Source: Candidula unifasciata
Lineage: Eukaryota > Mollusca > Gastropoda > Stylommatophora > Geomitridae
DNA length: 64,000 nt
Reading direction: 5' to 3'
NCBI GenBank assembly: GCA_905116865.2
Contig: CAJHNH020002001.1
Coordinates: 952,119 to 1,016,118 of the forward strand
Below the pieces are notes generated by a model that had not been told where the DNA came from, searched no databases, and saw only the letters and a list, made by a program, of their open reading frames with translations. How positions within the stretch are numbered: position 1 is the stretch's first letter; each line of letters begins with the position of its first letter. Made by a program: the position numbers and the translations under genes. This document shows, in pieces, positions 50,616 through 63,212 of the stretch.

Positions 50616-50785
50616 ACATACTTACACACAAGAAGCATTCAGAGTACACAGCCATTTATAGCAATTTCTTGCCTCAATGTGTCCGTCAGCTGTATCAATT
50701 TACAAGTAGATATCAGTAAATTTAGTTTAAAAAAAAAAACAGAAATGGTGATTTCAACAATTAAATGTGCATATCGAATATAAAT

Positions 50786-50890
50786 GTATGTACACATACG
50801 AGTCACAGGGTTAATACACCTGTGTCATGTTATATATGACAGTATGTACACATACAAGTCACAGGGTTGGTACACATGGGACATGTTATG
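50786..50890. repeat. 56-bp tandem duplication
   Basis: gtatgtacacatac(g/a)agtca followed by cagggtt is repeated at 50786 and 50842 with modest divergence. Confidence 0.8.
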
Positions 50891-52477
50891 GCAACGTAAC
50901 AACAATTTGTTCATGGTAAATAAAAGTATATAGAGATGATGATGAACAATACTTTTGCACTCATTGGACCCTCTATGGTCCATTTAGGTAGCAGCGAAAG
51001 CCACAAAAAATGCTTACCACTTTCCAGCTGAATAGAAAAGTCCAGGCAAAGCTAACAACAGGTAGTACACGCATTAAATGCATAAGGCAGCTGCCAGAGG
51101 TGCCATTGCCAACAAGCGATAACCGAACTGCAGTCACAACAAACCAGTGATTACACAAACATTACTGCATAAGGCACGGCTAGTTCTGTGGCAACCAGCA
51201 ACCATCATTTTCTGAGTGCAGTTTACAAAATAATCCGCCTTAGGCGCAGGCGAAAAGCATTCCACATGAAATACATAGCTCAAAGTGTTGCACCATGCAC
51301 ACAACTCAGTAGTTGGATGATGAAATCACGTATTTGAATACGACAAAAATGCATCAACAAAGCATGGAAACAAGCAAATAACACTCCAATGCTTTACTGG
51401 ATGGCCCATCTATCTGCCATATTGGATCAGAAATCAGTACAGTTACAATGAAACCAGTGAATTGTGACTTGTCTAAGTCAGTATCACCACTGCATTGGGA
51501 ATAGAAAAGGCCAGTATCATCTATACACATGTAATAAGCACAGTATTTATAAACATTCAAGGTGGGGGATATCAATTTTGATTTTACTAATTTTTGTGTT
51601 CAAGTCGTGATCATAAAACAAGAGTTTCAACTGGACCATCACTGAGCTTTTAAGTGCTAACATAAAAAAAAAATTATTAAAGTATTCTTGGAATATTTTT
51701 TTTTCCTGTTGCTCCTTATGAACTAACTGTTGGTCTAAATCAATTATTCAGATCCTCTTGTATTCGAAGGTCTGCCCCAAACCCCATACTTTTTAACAGC
51801 CATACTTAAGAACTTACTATAATTTATAAATATCAGAATCACAAACACACAAAAAAGGATTACATTCTAAAGATGAGGGCTTTTTTGTGAGTAAATTATA
51901 TCATCAACCTCTTAAATTGATTCTGTGAAGCACCAAACAGGAAAGACCACTCTAAATGTTTATGCATTAGTTATTACTCTAACTTAGAATTTACTAATCA
52001 TTAGTTAACTTCTTTGATGCTGGACACTTGGACTAGTCTGACCTAGAGTTTAATTAACAACTGCAACTAAATACTTATATCATACCTAATTTATCAAGAC
52101 TTTATTTGGACAACTACTAATAAAACACTGATTATTACAGCTTTGTGACAAGTTAATGTTTTGAATAAACCAATACACCATTCATGGCATCACAAGCAGT
52201 CAGTTTCAGACTTTTTTGAACAAGAGAATTAGCCTAAAGTTAATTTGCATGTCTATAAAAAAAAAAGCAAACTACATTTGTTGCATCAAAGAAACTATTA
52301 TGTTTATAGACATTATTTGAAAAAAGAACATCAACTATTAGCTTGTAAAACCTTGCAAATTATGGGATATATGATGATATGAGACTGATCAGTCCATCTT
52401 AAAACAAGAGAAACAATTAATGAAAAGATATCCGAAGTGCCTTTGAGCTGAGTTCTATAAACAGATACAATTTATGT
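50891..52477. other. AT-rich spacer, no recognisable gene
   Basis: No open frame with a family signature. 50960-51180 is less AT-rich and may be an old repeat, but no partner was seen. Confidence 0.4.
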
Positions 52478-53732
52478 AGTCAACTCAATTAGTTAGTTAG
52501 TTAGTTAGTTAGTTGGGTTATCATCATTGCACTCCGGACATGTCCATAGGTGCTCAGATCCTCCCCTCAGTATGAATCCCAACGTCCGATGGCTAATAGT
52601 ACCAGTTCTATGTTGATTAACAAGTCTTCTGACGTGTCCGGTGTGCGTCTCGTTTTTTGCTGTGCCGATCTTAATTCCCAAGTCTGCCATTCTGGCGAGT
52701 GATGTGGATTCACTGCCACCAAAGTCCTCTATCCTTCCCATTTCTCTGAGGGCATTGATAATATCAGCATGATCCATAGGCCGACCGTCGGTAGTGATAG
52801 CGGATCCAGCCAACCTGTCAGCTCTTTCATTTCCATCCACGCCTGCGTGTCCCGGAACAAAAATAAAGGTGACTCCTCGCACAGTGGACTTCTGAATTGA
52901 TTCAAGCCATTGTCTTCGCACTGAACCTGCCTGAACCCTCCGGATCATACTCATTGAATCACTGAGTATACACACGCGGGTGTATTTTTGTGTTTCAAGC
53001 CAGGCAAGCGCTTGCGTCACTGCCATCACCTCCATCGTCATGCTGCTGGTTGTCATGGAGAAGGCGCCGTTGGCTTCTTTGACTGTTCTGCCCGCTGAGC
53101 GTGCTGTAAATGCCCATGCGCTTCTTCTTTGGCGTATAACTGATCCGTCTGTATAGATTAGTGCATCTGCTTCGTCTGAATTTTCACCGATGAGAGCGTT
53201 GACCTCTGCATTAACAGCAACAGGATTATCTTCTCTACATCGCCTGTTGAGTGTGACAATACAGGAAAATGTACAAATAAACGCCTGAGGCACAGGTATC
53301 CATTCTGCACCAGGTATGATGTCGGTTAGGCTGCATATTTGCCTAATAACATCTTCTGCCCTACCTAGCCACGATTTTCCCCTCTTCAGTCTGTCGCCCT
53401 TTTCACTAAAAAAGCGCTTGATGCAGTGGGTGTTTCTTATCAGCACATATTTTGAGGTATGCCCGAGCCCTCCACATCCTGATCCTTTGGTTCATTGTTG
53501 GAAAGTCAAGTAGATACCTCATTGCTCCACAAGATGTGTCTCTTGTACATCCCAAAATAATACGCATGGCTTCATTTTGCACCTTCTCGAGTCGTTCAAT
53601 CTGGGTAGCACTGACAGTGAGGATGGCCAGAGCGTATTCAATGGGGGAAAGGACCAGACCATAGAATAGAAGCACCAGCAGTCTTTGCTCGATATTGGAA
53701 GCAGCCATAATCCTCATTGCAGTCAACTCAAT
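52478..53732 (-). mobile_element. 5'-truncated LINE with RNase H domain and target-site duplications
   Basis: The minus strand encodes the end of an RT ORF (53406-53726: QIERLEKVQNEAMRIILG, MRYLLDFPTMNQRIRMWRAR). A one-base shift near 53410, at a poly-A run, leads into a 313-codon frame (52505-53446). That frame carries an RNase H domain: ALIYTDGSV (first Asp), TSSMTMEVMAV (Glu), CILSDSMS (Asp) and GNERADRLAGS (Asp), plus a C-terminal HLWTCPEC motif. This arrangement fits I/R1/Jockey-group LINEs. The 3' end is a (TTAG)n tail in + orientation (52490-52513). A 12-bp duplication, agtcaactcaat, flanks the copy (52478-52489 and 53721-53732). Confidence 0.92.
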
Positions 53733-54015
53733 ATTTCTTTAAAATGTAAGTAGCAACAGTCGGTAATATTAAAATGAAAAATGAGTATCTGGTAATCTGG
53801 TAATTTTAATTTCAGCTTCATAGCAAACGGGTCACCCCATCTTTGATCCGCTCCTGTGCCAACGAAAAACACACAGAATGTTTATCACAGTCCCTTGTGG
53901 AAAGACAAACTACTGTGTCAGAAAATCTAGCATACACTTGCATTAATAAATGAGTATAACTCTTCAAGCATGTTATAAGGATGACCCACATGCATCAAGG
54001 ATGACTGATAACATC
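53733..54015. other. Short spacer
   Basis: No recognised gene or repeat. Confidence 0.4.
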
Positions 54016-54016
54016 C

Positions 54017-54665
54017 AAGACAGAAATCTATGGACTACATAACAACTAAAACTACCCTCCCCCAAGACAGAAATCTATGGACAACATAACAACCAAAAAT
54101 ACCCTCCCCCAAGACAGAAATCTATGGACAACATAACAACCAAAACTACCCTCCTCCAAGACAGAAATCTATGGACAACATAACAACCAAAACTACCCTC
54201 CCCCAAGACAGAAATCTATGGACAACATAACAACTAAAACTACCCTCCCCCAAGACAGAAATCTATGGACAACATAACAACCAAAACTACCCTCCCCCAA
54301 GACAGAAATCTATGGAAAACATAACAACCAAAACTACCCTCCCCCAAGACAGAAATCTATGGACAACATAACAACCAAAACTACCCTCCCCCAAGACAGA
54401 AATCTATGGAAAACATAACAACCAAAACTACCCTCCCCCAAGACAGAAATCTATGGACAACATAACAAGCAAAACTACCCTCACCCAAGACAGAAATCTA
54501 TGGACAACATAACAACTAAAACTACCCTCCCCCAAGACAGAAATCTATGGACAACATAACAACTAAAACTACCCTCCCCCAAGACAGAAATCTATGGACA
54601 CCATAACAACCAAAACTACCCTCACCCAAGACAGAAATCTATGGACAACATAACAACTAAAACTA
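54017..54665. repeat. 47-bp tandem repeat, ~14 copies
   Basis: The unit aagacagaaatctatggaca followed by acataacaaccaaaactacc and ctccccc is highly homogeneous, with single-base variants (ggaaaac, caccc, ctacat). One + frame reads QDRNLWTT, reminiscent of the DRRLW motif at LINE tail ends, but the flanks do not confirm that origin. Confidence 0.95.
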
Positions 54666-54984
54666 TCATTTCATCACCAAGTTCCTGGCTGAGATCAAAC
54701 CTTTCCACGACCTGCAAACTCTAAGAGCATTTATTAGCTTATGTGCTGACACACCTCTGTGCCATGACAAACAGACTTTCAAGAATCCTTTCACACAGTC
54801 TTTCTCTATCTCTCTTTCCACAAATCTTTCTAGGGGTCACACCAGGTTCCAATTTCCATCTTCTGACAGCACAGCCATCAATGATGAAATCAAGGCGTGA
54901 TTAACTCAGAATAAATACAGTGGTTGTTTCTTCTTGGCTTCCATCAAACTTATGCTGTACAATATAATTATAGTAGGTAGGTAG

Positions 54985-55195
54985 GTAGTTGTACCCCACC
55001 AGGACATCACACAAGTGATAAACACCCGGTGACACAAAGTGCCACCATGCAGATGAGGATCGCCTGTGGAGAGGTCCCAGAAAACCCTTTCAGCTGTTAT
55101 GGCTATAGCTAGGTGATATTTATGGCCCAGCTATATTCAGGGCCCCCGGCAGAAACCAGGGTAGGGCTTCAAATTAAAAAAAAAATTGCAACCCA
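54985..55195 (-). mobile_element. Family E element, antisense, with (TAGG)n tail
   Basis: It opens with gtaggtaggtag, then ttgtaccccaccaggacatc, acaagtgataaacacccggt, aagtgccaccatgcagatga, ggagaggtcccag and ggcttcaaatt. These are the reverse complement of family E. The microsatellite at the 3' end suggests retrotransposition. Confidence 0.8.
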
Positions 55196-55928
55196 CTTTG
55201 GACAACTATGTCTTTAACTATAGTAAAAACTAAGGAGGTTACGTGGTTACATGAACAGCAAAGATTATACCAAACCTACAGGACAGGAGGTACTTTGTAA
55301 CCACAGCGTACCGCAAAAGAACTCCTGAATGCGGTGTCTGGGATTAACTTTTTCAGAATCACATCCACATAGTTTCTCTTTGGGTCACTGGGTGTCTTTT
55401 TTTTTTCATTGTGCAACCCAGAGGAGAAATGTAACTCCAACCCAAAAAACTGTGTAAGATCTATATAATAAAATAAATATTAAATTTAAAAAAAAAATAT
55501 GTCTAGCCAAAAAAGCAATGTTGAAACACTGAAGAGTTTAGTCCCTTTAAAACAATTTTTTTAGGGTGTAGTCCCTTGTCTGTTTGTGATTAGATTTATC
55601 CCTCTTCGGTCTGCATCACAGCATTGGTTCTAACTGTGGTAATTTGCCAGATTTGTTTATTGAATGGTGATAAAGCAATTTAGAAATAATGAATTATCGT
55701 AATAATAAATGTTACTCTAAGTTATAAACCATTTTGAACACAACAATGCGATGTGAAGAGGATAATTTAGGGTGACTAATTCAAGTGTGACACAATGGTA
55801 ACTATGAAAAATGAGTTATCTACACCCTGAAAATCAGCAGAATAGTGCTCTAAGGCATGTTAGTGCATCCTTTGACAACAAAGCACCGTAATAATGTTCA
55901 TCAGCTTCCTGTTTTAAAAAAAGTGTTG

Positions 55929-55930
<2 letters not shown>
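55196..55930. other. AT-rich spacer
   Basis: No gene is recognised; several poly-A/T runs. Confidence 0.4.
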
Positions 55931-55987
<57 letters not shown>

Positions 55988-55988
55988 G

Positions 55989-56024
<36 letters not shown>
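55931..56024. repeat. Poly-G tract of ~94 bases
   Basis: Almost uninterrupted G with a single tgc break at about 55987-55989. The true length is doubtful in any read type. Frames with poly-Gly or poly-Pro are artefacts. Confidence 0.95.
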
Positions 56025-56029
<5 letters not shown>

Positions 56030-57530
56030 ACTTTTTTAAAAAGATGGAAGTTACTCTTTAGCTGCAATCAGTAGAGATACTTATAGGTTAAAAAAAAATA
56101 TTTTACAATTAATATACTGTTTGCTGGCACTATTCCCTCTTTCCTGATGATAGTGTTACATTTTGCTATGTGAAGGCGTGGGACTACCAGCCCACGGTGA
56201 TGGTGAATGTGACTAGCAAAACCTGCCTGTGTTCAGAAAAGTCTTTCAAAATTACAACAGGGGATTTCAGAACTGCTGTTGCCATCACATGCATTCAATG
56301 TCTTTCTTCTCTGACGATCAGCTCTGTCTTTCTGTAATCATTTTTTTTTACTTTATTCCCATCCCCTATCTGACTTCCCCCTCCAGACAACAGGGTCCAT
56401 GGCAGCGTCAGCGATTAAAATGTAATCTATACAATATTAAATAACCAAAAGTAACTGAGAGGTGTAAATATCATATACTGTAATTTAGGTAGGAAAACTA
56501 TATATCTTTTTTTAAACCCAGATGGGTTGAATAAGACAGTGTTGTTTAAATTACTATTATTACATTTACTCTAGACTGTTCTATTAAATGATAAGTAGAC
56601 TGGACCATGGTGCTAAAACAGACCTGATAATGTCTAGTAGATACAATTTTATGACTAAATGTATTTTATGAATAATGTTATCAACATAACTGTTGATTGT
56701 ATGTGATGGTCGTTAAAATAAGATCACATCAATTTAATTATTTATAGCAAAAATTTGTCACAAATTTAAAATACACCTAATCTATAAATCAACTTTCACT
56801 ATGTCATCAGTCAGGTAACTGCTTTATAGAATATGACATTACACTATTCAGCCTTGTAGTATGCTTACCTGTTTGCATGCAAACATCACTCAGCTTTTCA
56901 AAGGCAAATATACAGTATTATACAAATGATAAAAGCACATGTTTACATATCACAGTGAAGGAAATGTTCCATGCTTGTATTTACACCTGGAATAAAGGTT
57001 TGCAGGATTGTTATGAAGCCCCTGTGTATTTTTATGTGTATTAATATGGTAAACAGTGCAGCCATGAAAGCCATCCTGGGTCGCCCTGAAACATCCTGGC
57101 CAACAGGGCTTTGGTGAAGTTGCGAAAGGCCTGGCAAGCCCGCAATAGATTTAATACCACCAAAACAAGTACAATGAGATATAACCATACTGATCAAACG
57201 GCATTTGACCATGGCAATGTTAAAGGACTACAAAACAGAAAAATTAAATTTTATATAGAGTACAGTTCACAATTTGGTAGTGATCATATGTAAATTAATT
57301 TTACGCAGGTATATTTCTTTGAAACACATCTGAAAAAATTAATTAATTAATGGGATGCTATTTCCACACTGAAGGTTGGTTACAACAATACTCCCTGACT
57401 CTCATTGGAACTGCACACTTTGAGACTGCTGTTGTCCATCTTTTTGACGTTATCCTCCCAAGTGTATTGTTGTCTATCTCTTGCTTACTTGCTTGCTTTT
57501 AACTTTTCCCTCTTATATGGTTTTATAAGA
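56025..57530. other. Spacer without an assigned gene
   Basis: 56940-57290 is less AT-rich with open frames on both strands (89 codons on the minus strand at 56943-57212), but no family motif is recognised. The rest is AT-rich. Confidence 0.4.
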
Positions 57531-57534
57531 GTGG

Positions 57535-57872
57535 TATGTTTTTAATACCTTGGACAGCCAAAAAGAGCAACCAAGAGGTTTTGAAAGAGGCGGGAGCCCG
57601 AAGACAACTTATCACAAACATCAGAAGGAGACAGTCATCATTTTTCGGCCATGTTAGGAGAAGAGGGAAAATAGAACGTGTTCTGACCACTGGAAAGATC
57701 CGTGGAAGGAGGGATTGAGGAAGACAACAAGAAAAGATTCTTGACAGTCTAGTTGCATGGCATGGAGGTGTGTCGGACACGAACTGATACATGCTACCGG
57801 AGATCGTGGATTATGGAGAGGCATGATCATCCACGCCAGTTGGCAAGGCACCTGATGATGATGTTTTTAATG
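57535..57872 (+). pseudogene. LINE reverse-transcriptase tail (RRQLITNIRRRQ type)
   Basis: The + strand reads IPWTAKKSNQEVLKEAGARR, LITNIRRRQSSFFGHVRRRG and VLTTGKIRGRRD. After a stop it continues GRQQEKILDSLVAWHG and an SSTPVGKAPDDD-like end. It is the same family as the more decayed copy at 15635-15975. Confidence 0.82.
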
Positions 57873-59244
57873 TTGCCAGAACATTTCACTTGTCACATTT
57901 TTATTTATTTTAACAATTCTTTATTTTCTTCTCAGCCCATTCAGTAAACATTTACTTCTGATGTTGATGACAAATACAGATCAATATTGGAATCAACAAA
58001 TAAAAAGAACTATGCAACACATATTCTATCTGGATATATAGACAAAAGTGATGAAATCAAGCAGCATTTACAATACACTCATTTAACAGTGTTTTTTTTT
58101 TCCACATGAAAGCTGTTCTGCCTTTCAGCATCATGTTTAGAAGAGGCATTGGGGGTGCGCCTTGGTATGTGCTACATAGATGCGAGTATTTCTTGCCTTG
58201 GACATTCCGTCTGTCCATCATTTGCATGGTTGACCTCTGGAACTCTTTCTATAATGTTTAAGTGACAGGGATACATATTTATAGGTTGAAAACACTGATA
58301 ATTAATGACTAAAGCCACCTTAGCTAAATAATTGGATATTAACAAGATACAAACAGATTTAAAAAAAATCTTATATTAATTTTAAGTTTCTTATTGTGTG
58401 TCTGTGTGTATATATATGTGTGTGAGTGTGCCTGTGTGTGTATGTGTGTGTGCGTAGCACATACACACACTGTATACAAACACACACAAGATTACAATTA
58501 TCTAACAAAATTTTTCCGCAGCTTATCTGTAACCAAAACTAAAAATTGAACAGATTTTGTTTTCTTTTCAAAAATTATTTGAATGATTTCTAATGATGTG
58601 CTTTATGTCTATTGGAGCTATACAATTTGAGTAGGTAATCACTAAAACTTTAATGATAACACTGAAACATCATTAAATTTGTGTGGATTAAAACAAATGA
58701 TGCGAAGGTAAAGTTTGCACATTACTCAAGCTAGTGAAAAAAAGAAATAAAGGACATTCAATTGAGCAATTCTTATTGCAATAAATGTCTACAAAGACAA
58801 ACAATACAAGCTCACATTATTTACAATGGCTGTGAACAAAAGTTGACCTGTATTTCATAGCATCAATTATCAAAGAAATTTAACTGTAGACAAACTGAAA
58901 ATGAAATGAGTAACTTCCCTTTGGATATTGGGTTTAAGTGGGTTGACAAAGAAATATTCAAAACTAATGCAAGAAACATTACCATTAGGCCATCATAATC
59001 ATCATCAAGTAGCAGTTCATTTGCTCACCATAGCAAGCCAAACAGCTAGTCAGTCCCTGAAACTTTTCCACATTGTGAATTTTTATGCTCAGGGTATCCT
59101 TGATATTCTGCATCCATGTTCTTCTATAAACCATACCACCCGTTTTTATTCTCTCTAAACTATTATACTATTTAGTATGATAGAAGTATTTTCATTTTTC
59201 AGTTACAATTTGTTTATTAGCCTTTTTGTTAAGAACAAACAAAC
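57873..59244. other. AT-rich spacer with TG repeat (58397-58455)
   Basis: A TG/TA microsatellite is the only simple feature. 58090-58260 is GC-richer and may be a decayed repeat. No gene is recognised. Confidence 0.4.
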
Positions 59245-61345
59245 ATGTATCCATCTGCACTCACATAAAGAAGTACAGAAGAACACATCAGACAACATAA
59301 AAATTGAAAGTTATATTACCCATAATAATACTGAAAGCAGAAGTAGAAGATGCTATAAACCACATAAAGAAATGTCAATCTCCAAGGCCAGATAACATCA
59401 CGACTAGAAGATGCTATAAACCACATAAAGAAATGTCAATCTCCAGGACCAGATAACATCACGACTAGAAGATGCTATAAACCACATAAAGAAATGTCAA
59501 TCTCCAAGGCCAGATAACATCACGACTAGAAGATGTTATAAACCACATAAAGAAATGTAAATCTCCAAGGCCAGATAACATCACGACTAGAAGATGCTAT
59601 AAACCACATAAAGAAATGTCAATCTCCAAGGCCAGATAACATCACGACTAGAAGATGCTATAAACCACATAAAGAAATGTCAATCTCCAGGACCAGATAA
59701 CATCACGACTAGAAGATGCTATAAACCACATAAAGAAATGTCAATCTCCAAGGCCAGATAACATCACGACTAGAAGATGCTATAAACCACATAAAGAAAT
59801 GTCAATCTCCAGGACCAGATAACATCACGACTAGAAGATGCTATAAACCACATAAAGAAATGTCAATCTCCAAGGCCAGATAACATCACGACTAGAAGAT
59901 GCTATTATCCACATAAAGAAATGTAAATCTCCAAGGCCAGATAACATCACCATTGAAGAATTAAAAACTGGGTTTAGATGTTTTGACAAAATCGTTCAAT
60001 GATATTTATAACAATGGACACATTCCTGATGACCTTTTGAAATCTCTTTTTATACCTTTACTAAAAACACCTGGTGCAGTAGAATTTGGAGAACTTTTAA
60101 CAATTAGTTTAATGAGTCATTTAACTAAAATATTAATGAGAATTATCATGAGAAGAATAGGGTGCAAAATTAAACCACATATTGGAGTAGAGCAGCGTGG
60201 TTTTGTTGTAGGTAAAGGCACAAACAACGCCATGTTATCTTGAGAACACTTTCAGAAAGAATGACTGATATGAACAGAGATCTGTATTTGTGCTTTATTG
60301 ATTACACTAAAGCATTTGATAAAATGAAAAATGAAGAAATTATAAAAATTTTGGAAACTTTAAACATTGATGGTAAAGATCTGAGAGTAATAAAAAACAT
60401 ATACTGGCAACAAGAAGCAGCCATAAGGATTGACAACCAAGTTGGAACATTTCAAAACATTAAACAAGGTGTTTTAGACAGGGATGTATACTATCACCCT
60501 ATTTATTCAATTTATACAGTGAAATAATAATTAGATCCATTCATGGTATATGAGGAATCGCAGTTGGTGGGCATACTGTTAACAACCTGCGATATGCTGA
60601 TGATATAGTTTTGATCGCTGAAAGTGAAACACAGCTGCAAGAAATGATGGTTATAACTGTAACTGAAAGTGAAAACAAGGGTCAGTATGAACAGCGAAGA
60701 AAACTGACTCTCCAAAATGCAACATCAAAGTAAATCGGACAAACCTCAAGCAAGCTGATATGTTTAAGTACTTGGGTACCCTGATAAAACATCAGATGGA
60801 AGATGTATTAAAGAAGTTAAATGTCGAACAGCCCAAGCAAAGGCAGCATTTTACAAAGTGAAGAATATTTTATGCAATCTTTCTTTGTCAGTTGAGACGA
60901 GAAAGAGAATTATTAAAAGCTATATAAATCCTATATTGACATATGGAAGTGAATCTTGGACAGTTAGTAAATAGGGAAAACTTATTTAGAAGCTGCGGAG
61001 ATGTGGTTTTATAGACAAATGATGAGAATACCCCGGACAGATAAAAAGAGTAATGAAGACATCTTGAAAGAAACTAGCTCGCGAAGAGAACTGATTGCTC
61101 ACATCAGAAAGAGACAATCTACATTCTTTGGTCATGTAATGAGAAGGAGAAAACTTGAGTACATTGTGATGGTAGGAAAGTTGGGGGGGACGAGAGGCAG
61201 AGGGAGACCAAGAGAACAGATGCTGGACAGTTTGACATCATGGCATGGAAGATCATCTGTGTCAGAGTTGTTTGAAAGTAGACGAGACAACCAAAGCCAC
61301 ACGGCATGGACTCTACGAAGAAGAAGAAAAAGATATTGCCCATTC
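59245..61345 (+). pseudogene. LINE reverse transcriptase, near full RT domain, decayed
   Basis: The + strand begins with a segment ending EVEDAIN, runs through a 61-bp array (59345-59954), then TIEELKTGF, FNDIYNNGHIPDDLLKSLFI, PLLKTPGAVEF, ISLMSHLTKILMRIIMRRI and VEQRGFVVGKGTNNAM. A new frame gives YLCFIDYTKAFDKMKNEEII (RT block with catalytic Asp), then IKQGVL (QG block degraded), LRYADDIVLIAES (YADD box), MFKYLGTLI, INPILTYGSESWTVS and a long tail frame (61001-61408) with LIAHIRKRQSTFFGHVM and GTRGRGRPREQMLDSLTSWH. It has many frame breaks. The endonuclease domain is not seen, so it is 5'-truncated. Confidence 0.9.
59345..59954 (+). repeat. 61-bp tandem repeat (10 copies) inside LINE coding sequence
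   Basis: Units start agaagatgctataaaccaca at 59345, 59406 and every 61 bp to 59894. They alternate ccaaggcc and ccaggacc variants. The unit is the RT-N-terminal segment AIxHIKKCQSPxPDNIT. Since 61 is not a multiple of three, each added copy shifts the frame. Confidence 0.95.
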
Positions 61346-62015
61346 CAGGAATTGAACCTGTCACCTTCAAATAATGGCAGTACCTCACTGAAGAAACTAG
61401 TGTACTAAGATACATGACCAACAAGGCATCCAGCAATAATTTTTATTTTGGCTGGTGTGACATTCTGTCTTTAGACTTCTTTCTGTGAGTGCTGATCAAT
61501 ACATGTTTATTTGTTTGTTATACTTAATATCTCTATGGCCTTAAGGCTTCCCCATCTTTTTGTTTTTCTTTATAAGCCAGTTCACCTCCACTTTATGATT
61601 GTAAAAAATGTCAGTAATTTTCCGTTTCTCAATCCATGATACTCAAAGAATTTTCTTGTAACATTTAAGTTCAAAACAGCCCACATGTGCTGTGATAAAT
61701 GATTTATCACCCGGTCACATAAAAATATACCTCTCCACAGATGTGAAGTTCTAGTGCTGGTTTTGTACATCTCATTGAGTTTTCATTAATTGGAGAGGGG
61801 AATAAGAGCTCTGCAAGTCCCAGTAGAGACAGTGCTTTAGTACCACATTTGGAGAAGTCTGAGGGCCAACTCTGCTCCAAGCCCTTCTCCAGATACAAGC
61901 CCTTCTCAAGATTCAAACAATCTAACGAGAAGAACTGAACTGAGAAAACGCTTTTAGTCCCACAAGGTTCTAGCTCATGTCTGAAGGAGTTCCAAATGGC
62001 AATACTAAACACATG
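61346..62015. other. Spacer, nothing assigned
   Basis: 61920-61980 and 61805-61905 hold open but unrecognised minus-strand frames. A short duplicated block (agataca)agcccttctc lies near 61890. Confidence 0.35.
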
Positions 62016-62023
62016 GGTCAACT

Positions 62024-62095
62024 ACTTCCACAGGGGTCAACTACTTCCACAGGGGTCAACTACTTCCACAGGGGTCAACTACTTCCAGAGAGGTC
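62024..62095. repeat. 18-bp tandem repeat, ~4 copies
   Basis: ggggtcaactacttccaca is repeated; the last unit is changed to ccagagagg. Confidence 0.9.
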
Positions 62096-62520
62096 AAATA
62101 CACAACTCTTAGAGAAAACAAATATGTTGTCAGAGATCTTCATCAAAGTCCCTAACTAAACATGAACGTGTCACATGCTATTTGGTTACTAATGAATGCA
62201 TGGTACATATCTTGTGATGAAAAGAGAGTTAGAGCCAGTATCACAACATTTAGGACATTCCAAAAGGGTCCTGTCTCCACCTTCAGCAGCCAGTGAAAAG
62301 TCCTTCTTCCAGTGATACTGATACAACATAAGTGCATCAAATTTAGGGATCAAAACTCTACCAAAGATGCGTAACCAACCAACTAAACAAATAACTCCAA
62401 AGTGAAAAATTGATATGACTGCAGTAAATTATGAAACTAAACAAAAATTGGACAAATATAAAGTATGCGTCAGCTTTACAGAACCAATAACAATAAACAA
62501 AGGAAGCTGCAGTAATTAGA

Positions 62521-62705
62521 GGAGCGGCTGGCCGAACAGTTGGAATGTTGGACTCTCATACGGGAGACCCGGGTTTAAATCCTCAGTATAACTGGGGATT
62601 TTTTCTGTTGGGGGCAAAAATAAAATTCTCACCTGCACCGTCCGTAGCTACAGCAATAGCCATGCGCCCATAAATTCTCAGCCTCAAAGACCCCCCTGCC
62701 TACAC
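62521..62705 (+). mobile_element. tRNA-derived SINE, family D
   Basis: gagcggctggccgaacagtt (box A region), ggactctcata and box B gggtttaaatcc form a tRNA-like head. It is followed by aactggggattttttctgtt and ccgtccgtagctacagcaat. A CCA end and a fully pairing acceptor stem are absent, so this is not a functional tRNA gene. Confidence 0.65.
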
Positions 62706-63120
62706 CACAAAAGTGGTATAATGAAGGCAGTAACTGACAGTTTGACAGCTGCAGTGATTAAGTCTTTATCAGCTATGTACTTTGTTTCTCCAATTTGTTT
62801 TGTTTTTTTTGTTTTTATTTTTTGTTGTTGACAAAGTAAGAAAGAAAGAAAAAAAGAGATATTTGTGTTTTTCTTGTTGCTAAGTAAGGCAGGTTTTATA
62901 GCATTTGTTTGTGTGTGCTTCAAGACCAGAAACACTTAGCATAAAATTAAATTGTGAGCATAGAATGAAAGTGTTTTTACCACCTCAAAATTGGCCAAAA
63001 TAATCACTTCCATATAAAACAATAACGGAAATTAATTCCTTTCTTTTTTCGGTTATACTGCACTGAGATAATATATATGCAACATCAACTGAAAAGATAA
63101 TATGATAGATACTTCCTTAA
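62706..63120. other. AT-rich spacer
   Basis: Poly-T and (GAAA)n stretches. No gene is recognised. Confidence 0.4.
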
Positions 63121-63212
63121 TATTATGAAATTTCAGCTCCATCAAGACGCGAACCCACGACCTTCTAATTAGCAGGCGGGCGTCTGGCCGCCAACGCCAC
63201 GGCAACTCCCAA
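63121..63212 (-). mobile_element. tRNA-derived SINE, family A, head only
   Basis: The minus strand begins gggagttgccgtggcgttgg and holds a box-B-like gtgggttcgcgtc, ending gatggagctg. This equals the head of family A (compare the right end of 22440-22697). The body is missing. Confidence 0.65.

Noticed and set aside
55834..56067. Poly-Pro/poly-Gly frames
   Set aside because: Translation of the poly-G tract.
56943..57212. 89-codon minus-strand frame as a gene
   Set aside because: No recognisable motif; overlapped by an equally open plus-strand frame. Left as spacer.
62521..62600. Functional tRNA gene
   Set aside because: Has box-A/B-like segments but no matching acceptor stem, and it continues into a SINE body shared with other loci.
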